Made by a program: the position numbers and the translations under genes. DNA of 64,000 nucleotides from Bettongia penicillata ogilbyi (taxonomy: Eukaryota > Chordata > Mammalia > Diprotodontia > Potoroidae). Of the stretch, positions 21,155 to 32,085 are shown in pieces (positions within the stretch are counted from its first letter, which is position 1; each line of letters begins with the position of its first letter). The stretch lies in contig JAJHZJ010000419.1 in NCBI GenBank assembly GCA_023548195.1, forward strand, positions 3,860,273-3,924,272, given 5' to 3'. Under the pieces are notes generated by a model that had not been told where the DNA came from, ran no database searches, and saw only the letters and a list, made by a program, of their open reading frames with translations.

Positions 21155-23165
21155 AAAGTAAGTTTTTACTGGTGTTTTGTTTTTCTTTTTAACATCCCAA
21201 TAGTTCCCCGCCCATTAATATTCTTGCTATGTACCAGAGAGCCATCTAATATAAAAATAAAGTATTTTTAAAGAGAAAAAATTAATATAATTGATCAAGA
21301 CATAGTAAAAATACAAAAACACATGCAAAGTGCAACACTTAAAAAAGTGCACAAAGTGCACAAAGTAAAACTACAAAAATGTGAGGTGAGAGTGCTTTTT
21401 CCTATCTCTTCTTTTGGCCCATGTGTGCTTAAAAAACAAACAAAATAAATAATAATATAAAATAACAAATTATTAATTATAAATAAAATGAAACAATAAT
21501 ATATAAACATATACAGGATATAATAATAAAAACAATAACAAATAAATAATTTAATTAAATAAAAAAATTAAAAAATAATTTTGCAACATTCACTTGAGAT
21601 TGGTATGTGTATGTTTCTTTTTTTTTCCCATTTGCATTGTTGAGGTCATTTCTTCATTCTGTTCACTTTGTGTCAGTTCATGTAGATATTTCTCTGCTTC
21701 TCTGCTTCTCACTTTCATCATTTCTTGAAGTAGAGTAATATTCCATTATATTCTGATACCACAATTTGTTTAGCTATTTCTTAATAGGTGGCAGGTACTC
21801 TGCTTCTAATTTTTACTATCACAAAAAGTGTAGTTATAGATATTTTGCTATCTGTAGAGCCTTTCTTCTAATCAATGTCCTCCTTTCTACTGTAAGTCTA
21901 GTAATCAAAGGATATGAAGATTTTAGAACTTTAATTGTATAACTTGAAATTGCTTTCCAATAAGCTGTTTTGTTGATTTTATTTTTAGATCTCTTTTAAA
22001 AATTCAGGTTAGCAAAAAGGTGTATTGATTTTATTAAGTTTCTCAAAGAACTAGGTTTTAGTTTTATTAATCATTTCCATAGTTTGTTTTGACTTCCAAT
22101 TTATTTCTATTCCAATTTTAAATATTTCTTCTTTTGTACCTACTTTAGGTTTTCATATTTGTTGTATTTCTAATTTTTAAAATGAATTCAAGTTTATCAA
22201 TTCTCATTTTTTAAATTTTATTAATATGTTTGTGGTAATGTGATTTTTCTCCTGAGGACTGCTTTAGCTGTCTCCCAGAAATTCTGTTAGGTTGTTTCGT
22301 CATTGTAATTTTCACAAACAAAATTTTAAATTATTTCTATGATTTGCTCTTTGATCTATTTATTCTATAATATTTCATCAATTCCCAATTTGGGTCTATG
22401 TTTTTTGTTTGTGGTTCCTGAACTTACTGCTATTTTTATTGTGTTTTGGTATATAAAGCATATGTACACTTTCTGCCTTTTTACATTTGTTTGTAACATT
22501 TCGGACCACTAATTTTCTGTATATTTTTTCTAAAAGTTTCATGTGTGGCTGAGTAAAACATGTATACTTGCACATTCCCATTTAGAAGATGTTATCAGTC
22601 TTTTAGTTCTAGTTTTTTCAACAATTTGCTCAGTTCTCTATTTAAAACAAAACAAAACAAAACCTTTCTGTTAGATTTAACCAAAACTGAGAGCCAGGCA
22701 TAGAACTCTCCTGTCACTATTGTCTGTCTTGTAATTAATTTTTCTTTTTCGAATTTAGATGCCAAGACATTTGGAGCATATAACTTTAATATTGATTTTG
22801 GTCTGTTGTCTCCAGTTCTTTTCAGTATATTTTAGTTCCTTTGTTTGTGCCCCTCTCACTTCTTTTGTTTTGAATGACTATTTTTGTACTGCCTGATAGC
22901 ATGACTATAAATCCTGGTGTTTTTTTTTTTATTCACTTGATACATGTAATTTTTTCCCCATCCCCTCACTTTTTATTCTGCATATGTATTTGTTTTGCAG
23001 TGTGATTCTTGTAATATATTGTACAGTATTTTTAATCCAATCTGTCACTTTTTTGTTTTACTTCATTGTTTAATCCATTCATATTTAAAAATGTGAATTT
23101 CCTTTATATTTTCTTCCTTTATCTCCAATGTTTTGTTCTTTTAAAATTAGGATTTTTTTCCTCTA
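21155..23165 (-). mobile_element. Old L1 with a large internal deletion
   Basis: Antisense L1. The 3' UTR ('accagagagccatc' near 21234) and ORF2 C-terminus ('gtaatattccattatattctgat' near 21732, 'cacaatttgtttagctatttc' near 21760) run to about 21965. The sequence then jumps to the 5' part of ORF2: 'ttttattaagtttctcaaagaactaggttttag' near 22025, 'cctgaggactgctttagctgtctcccagaaattctg' near 22252, and the endonuclease-region antisense to about 23160. The reverse-transcriptase region that should lie between is missing. Short AAAAC repeats sit near 22650. Dead. Confidence 0.75.
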
Positions 23166-23169
23166 TTTA

Positions 23170-23430
23170 TCTGTAACAGCCTTGGAAGGGGGAGTTGATG
23201 TGCTTCCTGTGCTTTAGGAAGATCAGTCTGAGAGTTGAGTGAAAGATGGACTGGAGTCGGGAGAAACTTGAAGTAGTGAAACTAATTATGTAATAGTTCA
23301 GGCATGAGATGATGAGGACCTAAACCATGTCAGAGTAGAGAAGGGAATATATACAAGAGATATTACAAAGATAGAAACAATAGGACTTTGGATATGGGGT
23401 GTCAGAGTGTTGAGTAAAGGATAACATATA
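23170..23430 (-). mobile_element. L2 polymerase segment
   Basis: Antisense L2: 'aggaagatcagtctgagag', 'gaaactaattatgtaatagttcaggcatgagatgatgaggacctaaacc'. In reverse the latter is the conserved 'L..LDY.NS' region. Diverged. Confidence 0.65.
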
Positions 23431-23635
23431 TCAATACAAGCATCACAAATGGTGAGACTTAAAAATCAACCCAATGTGGTGAATCTTCTATAAACTTTGT
23501 TTTACTTTGGCTGAAAGAAGGCTTGGGTTGAATTCATTTGGCAGGACCTGGTGTGTTGGTATTTTGGGGTCCTAAGCACTCTAAACCTCAATATTATGGT
23601 CCCCTGACCTCAACATATGGGTGACTATCATAAAA
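23431..23635. other. Unclassified
   Basis: No family recognised. The G/T-rich 'ggacctggtgtgttggtattttggggtcc' could be LTR-derived, but there is no terminal or poly(A) signal to support it. Confidence 0.25.
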
Positions 23636-24090
23636 AAATATATATTTATATATACACATACATATATATACATATACATTCACACATATGTGTGCAAATT
23701 CCACAGTAAGTTCCTAGATTTTTGCTATTATAAGAAGAACTTCTGGAAATATTTTTGTACATATAGATCATTTTCCTTACTTAGGGGTAGAATTTCAGAA
23801 GTGTCATCACTATGTATGTGTATACATAATTAAGTGACTTTTGGGGGCATAATTCTAAGCTTTTCAGAAAATGTAGAAAATTCACAACTTCATCAACAAT
23901 ATATCACTATGCCTGTTTTCCTGTGGCTCATCCCATGATTTCATTTTTCTTTGTTGTCATCTTTCTAATCTAATGATTATGAGGTCAACCTTAGAGATGC
24001 TTTAATTGTATTTCTCTAATAATTATTCGGAGCATTTTTCCATATGGTTGCTGATGTTTTGGATTTTTTCTTTTGAAAACTACCTCAAGG
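23636..24090 (-). mobile_element. L1 ORF2 C-terminal fragment, preceded by a TA/CA repeat
   Basis: After a 'tatatttatatatacacatacata'-type repeat (about 23636-23695) the antisense L1 ORF2 end is readable: 'ctggaaatatttttgtacatat' near 23743, 'gatgctttaattgtatttctctaataatt' near 23996 and 'catttttccatatggttgctgatg' near 24033. This is the same region as 1340-1790. Confidence 0.65.
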
Positions 24091-24117
24091 ATTGATTAAA
24101 CACAATTATAGAGAATG

Positions 24118-24690
24118 ACAATGTGTGTGTGTGTGTGTGGGGGAAGCACGAACCCCTTTACTCAAATTGACTACTCAGAGGCGTCTCAAGGTAAAAACAG
24201 AAAATCTCCTTTATTCGGTTCTTGCGAGAAACCAGGCGGTCCCTTCACCAGTAAAGCTGGAGTAGGGAAGCACCTCGCAGAAGCAGAATGGCAATTTATA
24301 TAGACCTTGACGCGAAAATCCCCTCCCACCATTGACCGGTTGGCTGAGAAGCAAGGTCTTGAATTCTAGGCATTCTGAGAAATCTAACCAATCCCTTTTG
24401 AAACCCGGTTCAAATTTCCTGCTCCTGGATGTTACAAAGCCCACGAAAATACATGTCATTTTATGCAAGTTAGGTATTGAGGAGTTAATGAGTCATATCA
24501 ATCGTTGATCCTGAAGCAATACATAGCCTTATATGGAAATCATCCGACTCTGGAGGAATGGAACCCTGAGCCCAAGGTCTCCTCCACTCCAGGGAGAAGA
24601 CTCCACATTCCTGAGAAGTCTTCGCTAAATCTGTTCCCATTCAACAACCATCTCTGGAAGAGACAACAAATACTGCAGCAGGTGGCATCA
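24118..24690 (-). mobile_element. Solo LTR of an endogenous retrovirus, relatively well preserved
   Basis: Antisense LTR. In sense direction (right to left) it has a U3 with an ATTGGTTA (CCAAT-like) box near 24387, and a TATA box (CTATATAAATT, 24293-24303). About 80 bp downstream is a poly(A) signal AATAAA (24210-24215), followed by a G/T-rich U5 with 'gacgcctctgagtag'. CpGs are more frequent than in surrounding DNA, so it is younger than its neighbours. No gag, pol or env flank it. The left edge merges with a (TG)n run (24121-24138); the right edge is near 24690. Clear target duplications were not found. Short open frames inside it are not genes. Confidence 0.7.
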
Positions 24691-24699
24691 ATAAAAAGA

Positions 24700-25262
24700 A
24701 AAAGTTGTCAAGAAGCATTTATTAAGCTCTTACTCTGTTAGACACTATACTAAGTGTTGGGAATACAAATAAATAGAATTTTCCATCTTCCATGTCTCCA
24801 TTTCCCATCTGCTGCTCTGCTTCATACCCCAAAATACGCTCATCACTTGAAATTTCATCATCATGGAGACTGATTCAGCTTGGATACTCAATGCCTTTCC
24901 TGGATGCTCTGAGTTGCCTGTCCCCTTTGATTAGGAGGATGATAGAGGATGGAAAGATAAATTCCTCCCAAAGACTCATTATATAAAGACTGCAGAATTT
25001 TGCAACTAACTCATTTCCCATTAGCTACTCTTGTAGATTCTGACTCCTTAAATATCACACCCACTTTACAGATTCCTTTTGTGTGAGGTCTTGCCCCATT
25101 CAGTTGTATGCTCCTTAAGGACCAGAACTGCCTTTTTTTCTTATTTATATCTCCCATACCATCATGCCTGGCAGGTAGTAAGTGCTTAATAAATGTTTAA
25201 TGACTATTATTGACTTTTGACTGAAAAGATGGCTCCTGCCTTCAACCAATTTACATTCTAAT
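24700..25262 (-). mobile_element. L2 3' end split by another insertion
   Basis: The antisense L2 tail starts 'aagaagcatttattaagctcttactctgttagacac' (24706) and breaks near 24780. It appears to resume at about 25215 with 'agatggctcctgccttcaaccaatttacattctaatgg'. The order matches the L2 terminus read in reverse, so the 430 bp between is a later insert. Confidence 0.6.
24785..25207 (+). mobile_element. Insert ending in a sense L2 3' terminus
   Basis: The last 125 bp is a clear sense L2 end: 'atgctccttaaggaccagaactg', 'ctcccataccatcatgcctggcaggtagtaagtgcttaataaatgtttaatg'. The first 300 bp is not recognised, though it may be the upstream part of the same L2. It sits inside an antisense L2 tail. 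Confidence 0.6.
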
Positions 25263-25692
25263 GGACAAAGACAACCTCCACTGGGAAACTTGAGGTTGGT
25301 GAAAGGAGGGACATACCCAGATGGATCAAAGTGGTAGAGAAAGTCCAGAAAGTCAGGAGTTCAGCTTCAGCATTCCTTAAAATGGAGGTTCTGGAACAAA
25401 TCCACAAATCAGCAAAAGGGATTACGGAAACAGGGCGTGCCTCCAGTTGGAGCAAACTTCCAGAGTGAAAAGGGCATAGATAAGAAAGTCTAGAGTCAGG
25501 AATGTAGCCTAGAGAGGAATTAAGACACAGAGGACTGGTCTAGGCATTTTTCTCATCCACACTTACCTGAATATTAGATTTGTTTATGTTTGCATGTTTT
25601 TTCTTGTCTTTTGGTGTCCTTTCTCAATTCTTGAGAATTCTTCTTTCTGTCTTCTTGAAGCAGACCAACTCCTAGGTGACTAGCATATCCAA
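25263..25692. other. Unclassified stretch
   Basis: No element or gene recognised. The 65-codon minus frame at 25258-25455 starts in the L2 tail. Confidence 0.3.
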
Positions 25693-25870
25693 ATGCTGTG
25701 GATATACCACCAGGTCTGGAATCAAGAAGACCTGTGTTCAAATCTAGCCTTAGATATTTCCTAACTGTATAATTCTGTGTGTCATGACTTTTTTTACCTC
25801 AGTTTCCTCATCTGTAAAATGAGCTGGAGAAGGAAATAGCATTCTAGCTAACAACAATAACAAAAGTTGA
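25693..25870 (+). mobile_element. MAR1/WSINE-type SINE
   Basis: Sense orientation: tRNA-like head 'tggatataccaccaggtctggaatcaagaagacctg', CORE middle 'tgtataattctgtgtg', and 3' part 'cctcatctgtaaaatgagctggagaaggaaatagca' ending in 'aacaacaataacaa'. The CORE block is slightly shortened. Confidence 0.85.
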
Positions 25871-26848
25871 ATTACTCCTTGGGTATGTTTCAGGTATGAA
25901 TTGGACCAGATGATCTCTAAAATTCCATTCAATTCTGAAAATTTGTCGTGTCCCATATAAAAGCTCTTGTAGTACCTCACCTATATCTTTTCAATGCTAA
26001 ATATCCCTACAGACTTGCTAGTTTGATTTTAGGATTATAATTGTATGAGAAGTAGTCAGTTTGGGGATGAGGAACAACAGGTAATATCCCACCAATCCCT
26101 TGTCAGCCAATCTGTGCTTTGCTCCCTGCTTGAGTTGTACTGAGCAGTAAGAGTAGGGTGGATAGTAAACAGTCGGACTTTTCTGACAATGCCTAACCCT
26201 AGGCAGACAAACTAGGAGAATGCTGGAATGTTCACTAAATGTCTATGGGTGATACTGTTTGTTTAAAGTTTATATAGTTGAGTTCCAACATAAGTCTGTG
26301 ATATAATAAAAAGTTTCATGACAGTGAAAGACATTTGTTACCAAAGGTTAGAGAATGGCTTGAAAATTAATAGCCTGGGTCACTGTGGTAGGGTAGCAGA
26401 ACGATACAACTTCCCTAATGGTAATATGGCCAGCCATAGTTTCTGAAATCAATCCTTTTCTGTTTCTATTTCTTCCCAGTTTTTGTGGTAATTCTTATAA
26501 GGTCATGCATCCAGTTCCATCAAACAGTTTAGTTTCTTGCTTCTCCATTTTTTGACTTTCATTCTTTAATTCATGCTTGGTTGACTTTTCTGTGTAGTGG
26601 GTTATTAAAATGTACTTTCTGAAAACATTGAAATAAGGCCAGAGAGATGCCTTGCTGTAATTACTCATGTCTTGTTGGTTAATTGAGTGCAAAGTAAAGA
26701 ATTTAAGCCTCTAAGAGTTGTTGAAGAGAGGTGAAAAAAGACAGTGAATAATTACCCGACAGTTGCAAAATTAAAGATTTATTATTTTGCCTTCTTGTGT
26801 TATTAAAAATTTAGCTTTTATGGAGGCTCTAACTTCCTACTGAACACA
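25871..26848. other. Unclassified stretch, about 1 kb
   Basis: The first part ('tgaattggaccagatgatctctaaaattccattcaattctga', about 25895-25940) looks like the end of a THER1/MIR-type SINE joined to the MAR1. The rest is not recognised. The 65-codon minus frame 26495-26692 has no motif. Confidence 0.35.
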
Positions 26849-26932
26849 CTAAAAATATATATATATATTCATATATGTATGTACAGATATATATATGAGT
26901 ATACATAGAAGTGTTTGTATACATGCGCAGTA
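26849..26932. repeat. TA-rich microsatellite
   Basis: Interrupted (AT)n with 'tatgtatgtacagatatatatatgagtatac'. Low complexity. Confidence 0.8.
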
Positions 26933-26971
26933 TACATGAACCTATTGTGTGTAAATGCACACATACATATA

Positions 26972-27320
26972 TATGGTTCAATCAAGCATTTATTAAGTAC
27001 ATACTATCTCCCAATACTATTTTTGGTGCTAGGAATACAAAGACAAAAAAGAAAGATTCCTTGGCCTTCAGTGACTTTTGTAATGGGGGAAGTGGGGCCA
27101 GAGAACATACACACATTTAAATATATACAAGGTAATAGAGTGGGAGGAATGAGAAGATAGGACCATCAGGAAAACACTCAGGGAAGAGCTGGAGGTAGAG
27201 TTGAGCTTTAATAGAAACTAGGAAGTCTAAGAAGGGTAGACAAGCAGGGAGTGCATGACAGGCAAGGGGAACAGCTTATGTCAAGGTATCGAGGTAGCAG
27301 GTAGAGTGTTACGAAAGAGA
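26972..27320 (-). mobile_element. L2 3' end, extended
   Basis: Antisense L2: 'caatcaagcatttattaagtacatactatctcc' (26980), 'ggtgctaggaatacaaagacaaa', then ORF-end blocks 'ggaaaacactcagggaagagctgg' and 'gacaggcaaggggaacagc'. The overlapping open frames at 26911-27446 read this and the adjacent microsatellite. Confidence 0.7.
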
Positions 27321-27344
27321 AACAAGAAGGTCAGCTTGGCTACA

Positions 27345-27432
27345 CTTTCGTTGTGTATATGTATAATAACACATATGTGCATATGTGTATGCATATGTGC
27401 ATACGTGTGCAGAAGGGGTGTGGACACACATA
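27345..27432. repeat. TG/CA/TA microsatellite
   Basis: Interrupted 'gtgtatatgtataat', 'acatatgtgcatatgtgtatgcat' run, moderately degenerate. Confidence 0.8.
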
Positions 27433-27656
27433 TGAAATGTGTATGAAATGTATAATAAAACTGTCTGATTTACAAATTGCTTTAGCTGGTACTCTCAAGC
27501 TCTGAAATTGCCCTAGTAGGTCAATGATGTGCCAAGGATATTCGATTGAAGTGAATCTTGTTTGGCTTAAAGCCAATCCCAGTGAAATCAAAGCTACCCC
27601 ATCAATAATTTCAGTTCAGTCTATTTCAGGCACCTTGACCTACATAAAATACTTTA

Positions 27657-27850
27657 TAGTTTATAGAAGAAAAAGCATTGGATTTGGAGTCTGAAATCCT
27701 GGGAATCTCATCTAGCTTTAGTTACTTTCTAGCTATTTTCTTGGATATGGCACCTGACAACTTTAGGCCCCCCTATTTCCCTCTAAAATGAAAGGGTTGA
27801 GCTAGATCTTCTCTAAAGTTCATTCAGGCACAAACCCCCACGTACCTTTG
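27657..27850 (+). mobile_element. THER1/MIR-family SINE
   Basis: 'aaaaagcattggatttggagtctgaaatcctggg' head, a degraded CORE 'cttggatatggcacctgacaactttagg', then 'ctctaaaatgaaagggttgagctagatcttctctaaagttc', which is the THER1/MON1-type 3' end ('ttggactagatgatctctaagg'). Confidence 0.75.
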
Positions 27851-28029
27851 TATAATCATTCAAGAGGAGGTCCCAGAATTATCTTAGCCACACAAGAATT
27901 CCTGTTCTGGGGTAGAAAAAGTGAAGGAGACAAAGGAAGAATTAGGAAGAGAGCCTGAGAGGACACATGCTGATTCAATAACATATGCTTTTGTAATAAA
28001 TAGGAAATGTAATATGGAAGCAAATGTTT

Positions 28030-28262
28030 CATAATGATAGCTAATATTTATATAACTTTAATATTTGCAAAGTGTTATGCATATGTTATCTTATTTGATC
28101 CTTATAACAATTTATAACAACTCTGGGAAATAAGGTGCTCTTATTCCCATTTTACATTATTGGAAACTAAGGTAAAGAGAAGTTAAGGGACTTGCCTAGG
28201 TCATTCTGATTCTAAGTTTAACACACTTTTATTCTCCAACACTACTTTTATCTTTTCCTGAA
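28030..28262 (-). mobile_element. MIR/THER SINE
   Basis: Antisense: 'atgatagctaatatttatataac', 'gcaaagtgttatgcatatgttatcttatttgatccttataaca', 'cccattttac', then the CORE 'gagaagttaagggacttgcctagg' and a degraded head. Near full length. Confidence 0.85.
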
Positions 28263-30685
28263 GTATCTCTATTTTCTTATTTTTTGAAGAATAGTTCACA
28301 GTCAATAATCATTTCATGATTTCATAAAAAGTGATTGGAGGAGGGAATTTATCTTTCGTGAAAAATTAGCATTTTACACATTGCAATTTTTGTATTTTCT
28401 ATGCTTGAATTTTTTTGTGTGTGGAAAATCTTCAGAAATACTATTTTATCAAAATAGGTTTCTACAGAGGCAACATTTTCTCAGCCATGAAAATTAATAA
28501 TGGTCCAAAAAATAGTTATTTTTCATCCTGAAGTTCAAAGACCCATTGCTTGTGTTTGTTTAGACTAACCCTAAAGCTGAGCAAATACAAAGTAAAGATG
28601 AGTTCAACATCACTAGTACTTTTCTCCTTCCAAGTCTGTTGTCATTATATGCCACATTTTATGACATTGGTAAATGTAGGGAAGAAGTTAAGAACTCTAT
28701 GGACTTGTAAAATTTCTAGTGAGTTAAAATTTTTTTCAATCCATCTGCAAGGACATTGTGTATTTAGTGAGTGATTTCATCTCATATTCAATCTTTTATA
28801 AACTATTATTGACTACAAATGACATTTTTATTTAGTGGTTTCTTTTTTTCTGTCATTGTTCCATTTTTAAGAAAAATTAACATCTCTAGGTTATTTCATA
28901 TTCATACTCACTAACTTAAAGGAAATCTTTTCATAAATTACATTTGCAATATTTGGGGAGACATCAAATGTCAGGAGTGAACAAGGCAAATGATACATTT
29001 CTTTTGTTTCTCAATAAATTTTGGAATCACAAATGCTCATACAGTAGCACTTCAGAAGGGAAAATAGAACTGACATTTAATCAAGAACAAGGGCCAGATC
29101 ATGTCATCATCTCCACACTTTAAAATATGTGTTAAAAATAGTCTAGCAAATATTAGGAAAGCAATATAGACCAGAGATGATATCTGGTCTTCAAAATTTG
29201 AACTGACCTTCTCTGCCTTAGTCACCTACACTTTTTACTTTTTTCCCCACCATTAGGGACAAGTTTAGAAAATACATATCTGATTACTGTTTATATACTT
29301 CCCACTATAAACACTAAAGTGATATGGAAGAAAAAGGGGGAAAATAATTAAAAAACTGACATTAGATCTTGGTAGTCTTTATTCATTTGCCGTAGTTTGA
29401 ATTTTTTTTTTTTTGATTCTTGGACAAATGAATCACTGATTATCTTCATACATGGTTTAAATTTTTTTGTACTATTAAATGCTGTTAGGAACATTAACTT
29501 TGTTTTAGAAGTATGCTTTGGGATCCTATTTCTTTATAGAGGGAATGGTTGAAATGCTTTCTTCAACTCTAGGCCCTCACATGGACTGCCTATACGAAGT
29601 TTTGTATAATAAGAGGTTTAAAGAATCATCAGTTTCTTCTCACTGCTGAAATCTGGACAGTGACATCCATCAATCCCAAAAAATATGTTATTTTTTCACC
29701 CAACAAACACACTCTGCTTTCACAAACATCACTTTATTGCTCTGGGATATTGTCTTGATATGTCATAAAAATGAGAAATGGCTATAGTTAACCTTTATTT
29801 TTCTTACCTTCTGATTTTGCATTTTAGTATGATTTTTTCCTTATCACTGTGAAGTTCTTTGAATCAGGTTTTCCAGAAATAGAATATCAATTGAATAGAA
29901 ATTTCAACCTATTCAGCCCAGCAATCACCATCAATCACTTCTTTAATTTATGGCTGTGTTGTACAACAGATTTTTTTTTAAAAGAAAAACACCTTCGTTG
30001 GAAAAGTACTATCAGAAGAGACAAGGCATATATTGAGAAAAAGTTAAAGAACTTTAGTTCAAAAAGCATAATTATCATTTTCATTTTTAGTAAAATAGGT
30101 TAAATTTTGCTCCTAGAAATTTACCTCAAACTCTCAGAATGTTCTTGGGATTTCAGTGGGAATTGCTAGTGAGGATCTAAAGGCAAAATGCAGTGACATA
30201 CAGTACTTACTTAAACAATTTAATAAGCCAAGATATTGACATTGCATTTTCATTCCACAATAGAAGCCACTGGGAATATTAGTCTTCAGTAGAGACACAT
30301 TTTTATTTCTTATACTTTAGAAACTCTAAAATGAACTCCTTGCTAATAGTATTATGAAAAATAATGGATTTTGCAGTGCTATATAATTCTCCTCTATGAA
30401 AAAGCAATCAAATTGAGATAGCTTAAAACCGATGCTTTTGAACAACACAGGTTATTTTACAGAACTGAAGGGGAAAAGGTATAACATGACCTCTTTCATA
30501 CATATGCAGTGGTCCATGGGGTTGTTATTTTGGTCAAAATAAGCATTTTAAGGTTAAAATCACTATACTTTTCATTGCCAAATATATTTTTCTTTCTAAA
30601 ATGTTCTGAAATCACATGACTCCCTAAGATAGGAGAAAAGGTTTGGAGATCACATTATCCATCACAGCCAGCCAGCTAACATCTA
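28263..30685. other. Longest stretch without recognised repeats, 2.4 kb
   Basis: AT-rich sequence with no repeat family I can name. Open frames 28550-28774 (74 codons, +) and 29849-30103 (84 codons, +) have no known motif, no CpG island and no codon pattern that argues for coding. It could hold conserved noncoding elements, but that cannot be judged from one sequence. Confidence 0.35.
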
Positions 30686-31159
30686 AATTCATGCACACAG
30701 CTGCTACTGATAACTTGTGTGCTGATGACAGGAAACCGGTAAGGATCCCTAACATATGGGATCGCAGAGTCAGGATGCCCAAAGATCACAACAGGCTAGA
30801 ATACTGGACCAAATCAAGTAAGTAGAAAGTTCAGAGGAATAAACATTGTTGATCTAGAGTTTTTTAACTCAGCTTTACCAGACTGGGGAGGTATGGCTGA
30901 AGAGCAGTTTGAAAAAAATACTTCGGAGTTTTAGCAAACTGACAAAGCTCAAATGAAGCAATTGCACTATATAGTAGCCAACGAAGTTCCTTTTAAATGC
31001 TACTTTTTTGATTGCTATTTTTATGCTTCTTTAAGAGAGACTCTGTCCAGAATCCGGAGGCCATCATCCCATTCTAGAATTCTCAGGTCAGATCACATAT
31101 AGAATGTTGGTGAATTCTGGACAACATATTCAGAAAGAAATGTTCCTTTGGAAATGTTT

Positions 31160-31338
31160 GTTTGTTGCGTATCAATTTTCTGTGTATTTTTGATGTCAGG
31201 CTTTTATCAGAAATGTTTGATGCCAAGCTTTTCTCCTAATCTGTTTTTTTCATCTTCTTTTGGCTGCATTGATTTTATTCATGCAAAAGTGTTTAAGTTT
31301 TATAAACTCACAATTATTCATTCCTTTTCCTCTATTAG
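31160..31338 (-). mobile_element. L1 ORF2 fragment inside L3/CR1
   Basis: Antisense L1: 'ttttgatgtcaggcttttatcagaaatgt', 'gccaagcttttctcctaatctg', 'tggctgcattgattttattcatgcaaaagtgtttaagttt'. This is the ORF2 region also seen at about 56730-56840. Confidence 0.7.
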
Positions 31339-31339
31339 G

Positions 31340-31425
31340 ATGTACCTTCCTGAGGACAATGACCATTTTGCTTTCGTATCTGTATGCTCACTAGTTAGTA
31401 CTATGTGTAGCACATGAGCTTTAGA
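31340..31425 (+). mobile_element. L2 3' terminus inside L3/CR1
   Basis: 'cttcctgaggacaatgaccattttgctttcgtatctgtatgctca' then 'agcacatgagctt' is a truncated sense L2 end abutting the L1 piece. Confidence 0.6.
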
Positions 31426-31681
31426 ATATTCAAAGAAAGTAATCAGGATAGCGAAGAACCTTGAGATGTCATAAGAGGATCAGTTGAAGGAAGTGGAAAT
31501 GATGCCTATCATGAATGAAGTCTTAATGGGACAAGAAGAAGGCTCTTTTAAAATATGATAAGGGCTATCATGTGGAAGAAACATTTGATTTATTCCGCTT
31601 ACTCTGAGTAGATAAACCTGGGAGAACTGGGTAGAAGTTGTAAAAGAGCATGTCTACATATAGAAAAATTCCTTAACAGGT

Positions 31682-31935
31682 AGAATAGCTAGCATTTACA
31701 TGGTACATTAAAGCTAGCAAAACCCTTGTACATATGCATATTTATCTCATTTACATCTCACAACAATTCTGTAAGGGAGGTATTGTTATGCCTATTTTAT
31801 AGAAAAGGAAACTTTTATGACTGAATGAGCTTAAATAACTTGCTTAGGATCACATAGCTAAGTAAGAGACAAGTAGGACTTGAGCTCAAGGCATTGTGAC
31901 TTCATGGCTAGGACTTTATCCATTTTGCCACCTAC
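31682..31935 (-). mobile_element. MIR/THER SINE inserted in L3/CR1
   Basis: Full antisense MIR-family SINE: 'agaatagctagcatttacatgg', 'tctcacaacaattctgtaagggaggtattgttatgcc', CORE 'gcttaaataacttgcttaggatcacatagctaagtaag', head 'tttatccattttgccacctacatgcc'. It separates two L3/CR1 pieces that would otherwise join. Confidence 0.85.
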
Positions 31936-32085
31936 ATGCCACCCTCAATGGAAGACTTCAGACAAAGAATGACTATTTGCTAGGTGTCCTATAAAGGGGA
32001 TTATTATTCATTTTTAAGGTTGTTCTATATGGAGTCCTATGAAATCCTGTCTAGCTCTGAGATTTCTGTGATCCCATAACTTGAA

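Larger units (their letters stand above)
30690..32085 (+). mobile_element. L3/CR1 LINE 3' half with three nested insertions
   Basis: Sense L3/CR1 pieces in correct order. Part 1 (about 30690-31145): 'gtgtgctgatgacaggaaa', 'gatcgcagagtcaggatgcccaaagatcacaacaggctagaatactgg', 'actggggaggtatggc', and 'ggtcagatcacatatagaatgttggtgaattctgg'. Part 2 (about 31433-31681): 'atcaggatagcgaagaaccttgagatgtcat', 'agggctatcatgtggaagaaacatttgatttattccgctta', ending 'aaaaattccttaacagg'. Part 3 (about 31936-32085): 'caatggaagacttcagacaaagaatgac', ending 'ctctgagatttctgtgatccc'. The gaps hold an L1 piece, an L2 tail and a MIR. Dead. Confidence 0.8.

Noticed and set aside
24121..24138. Independent (TG)n microsatellite next to the LTR
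   Set aside because: It is short and merges with the LTR edge, so I kept it within the LTR entry with an uncertain boundary.
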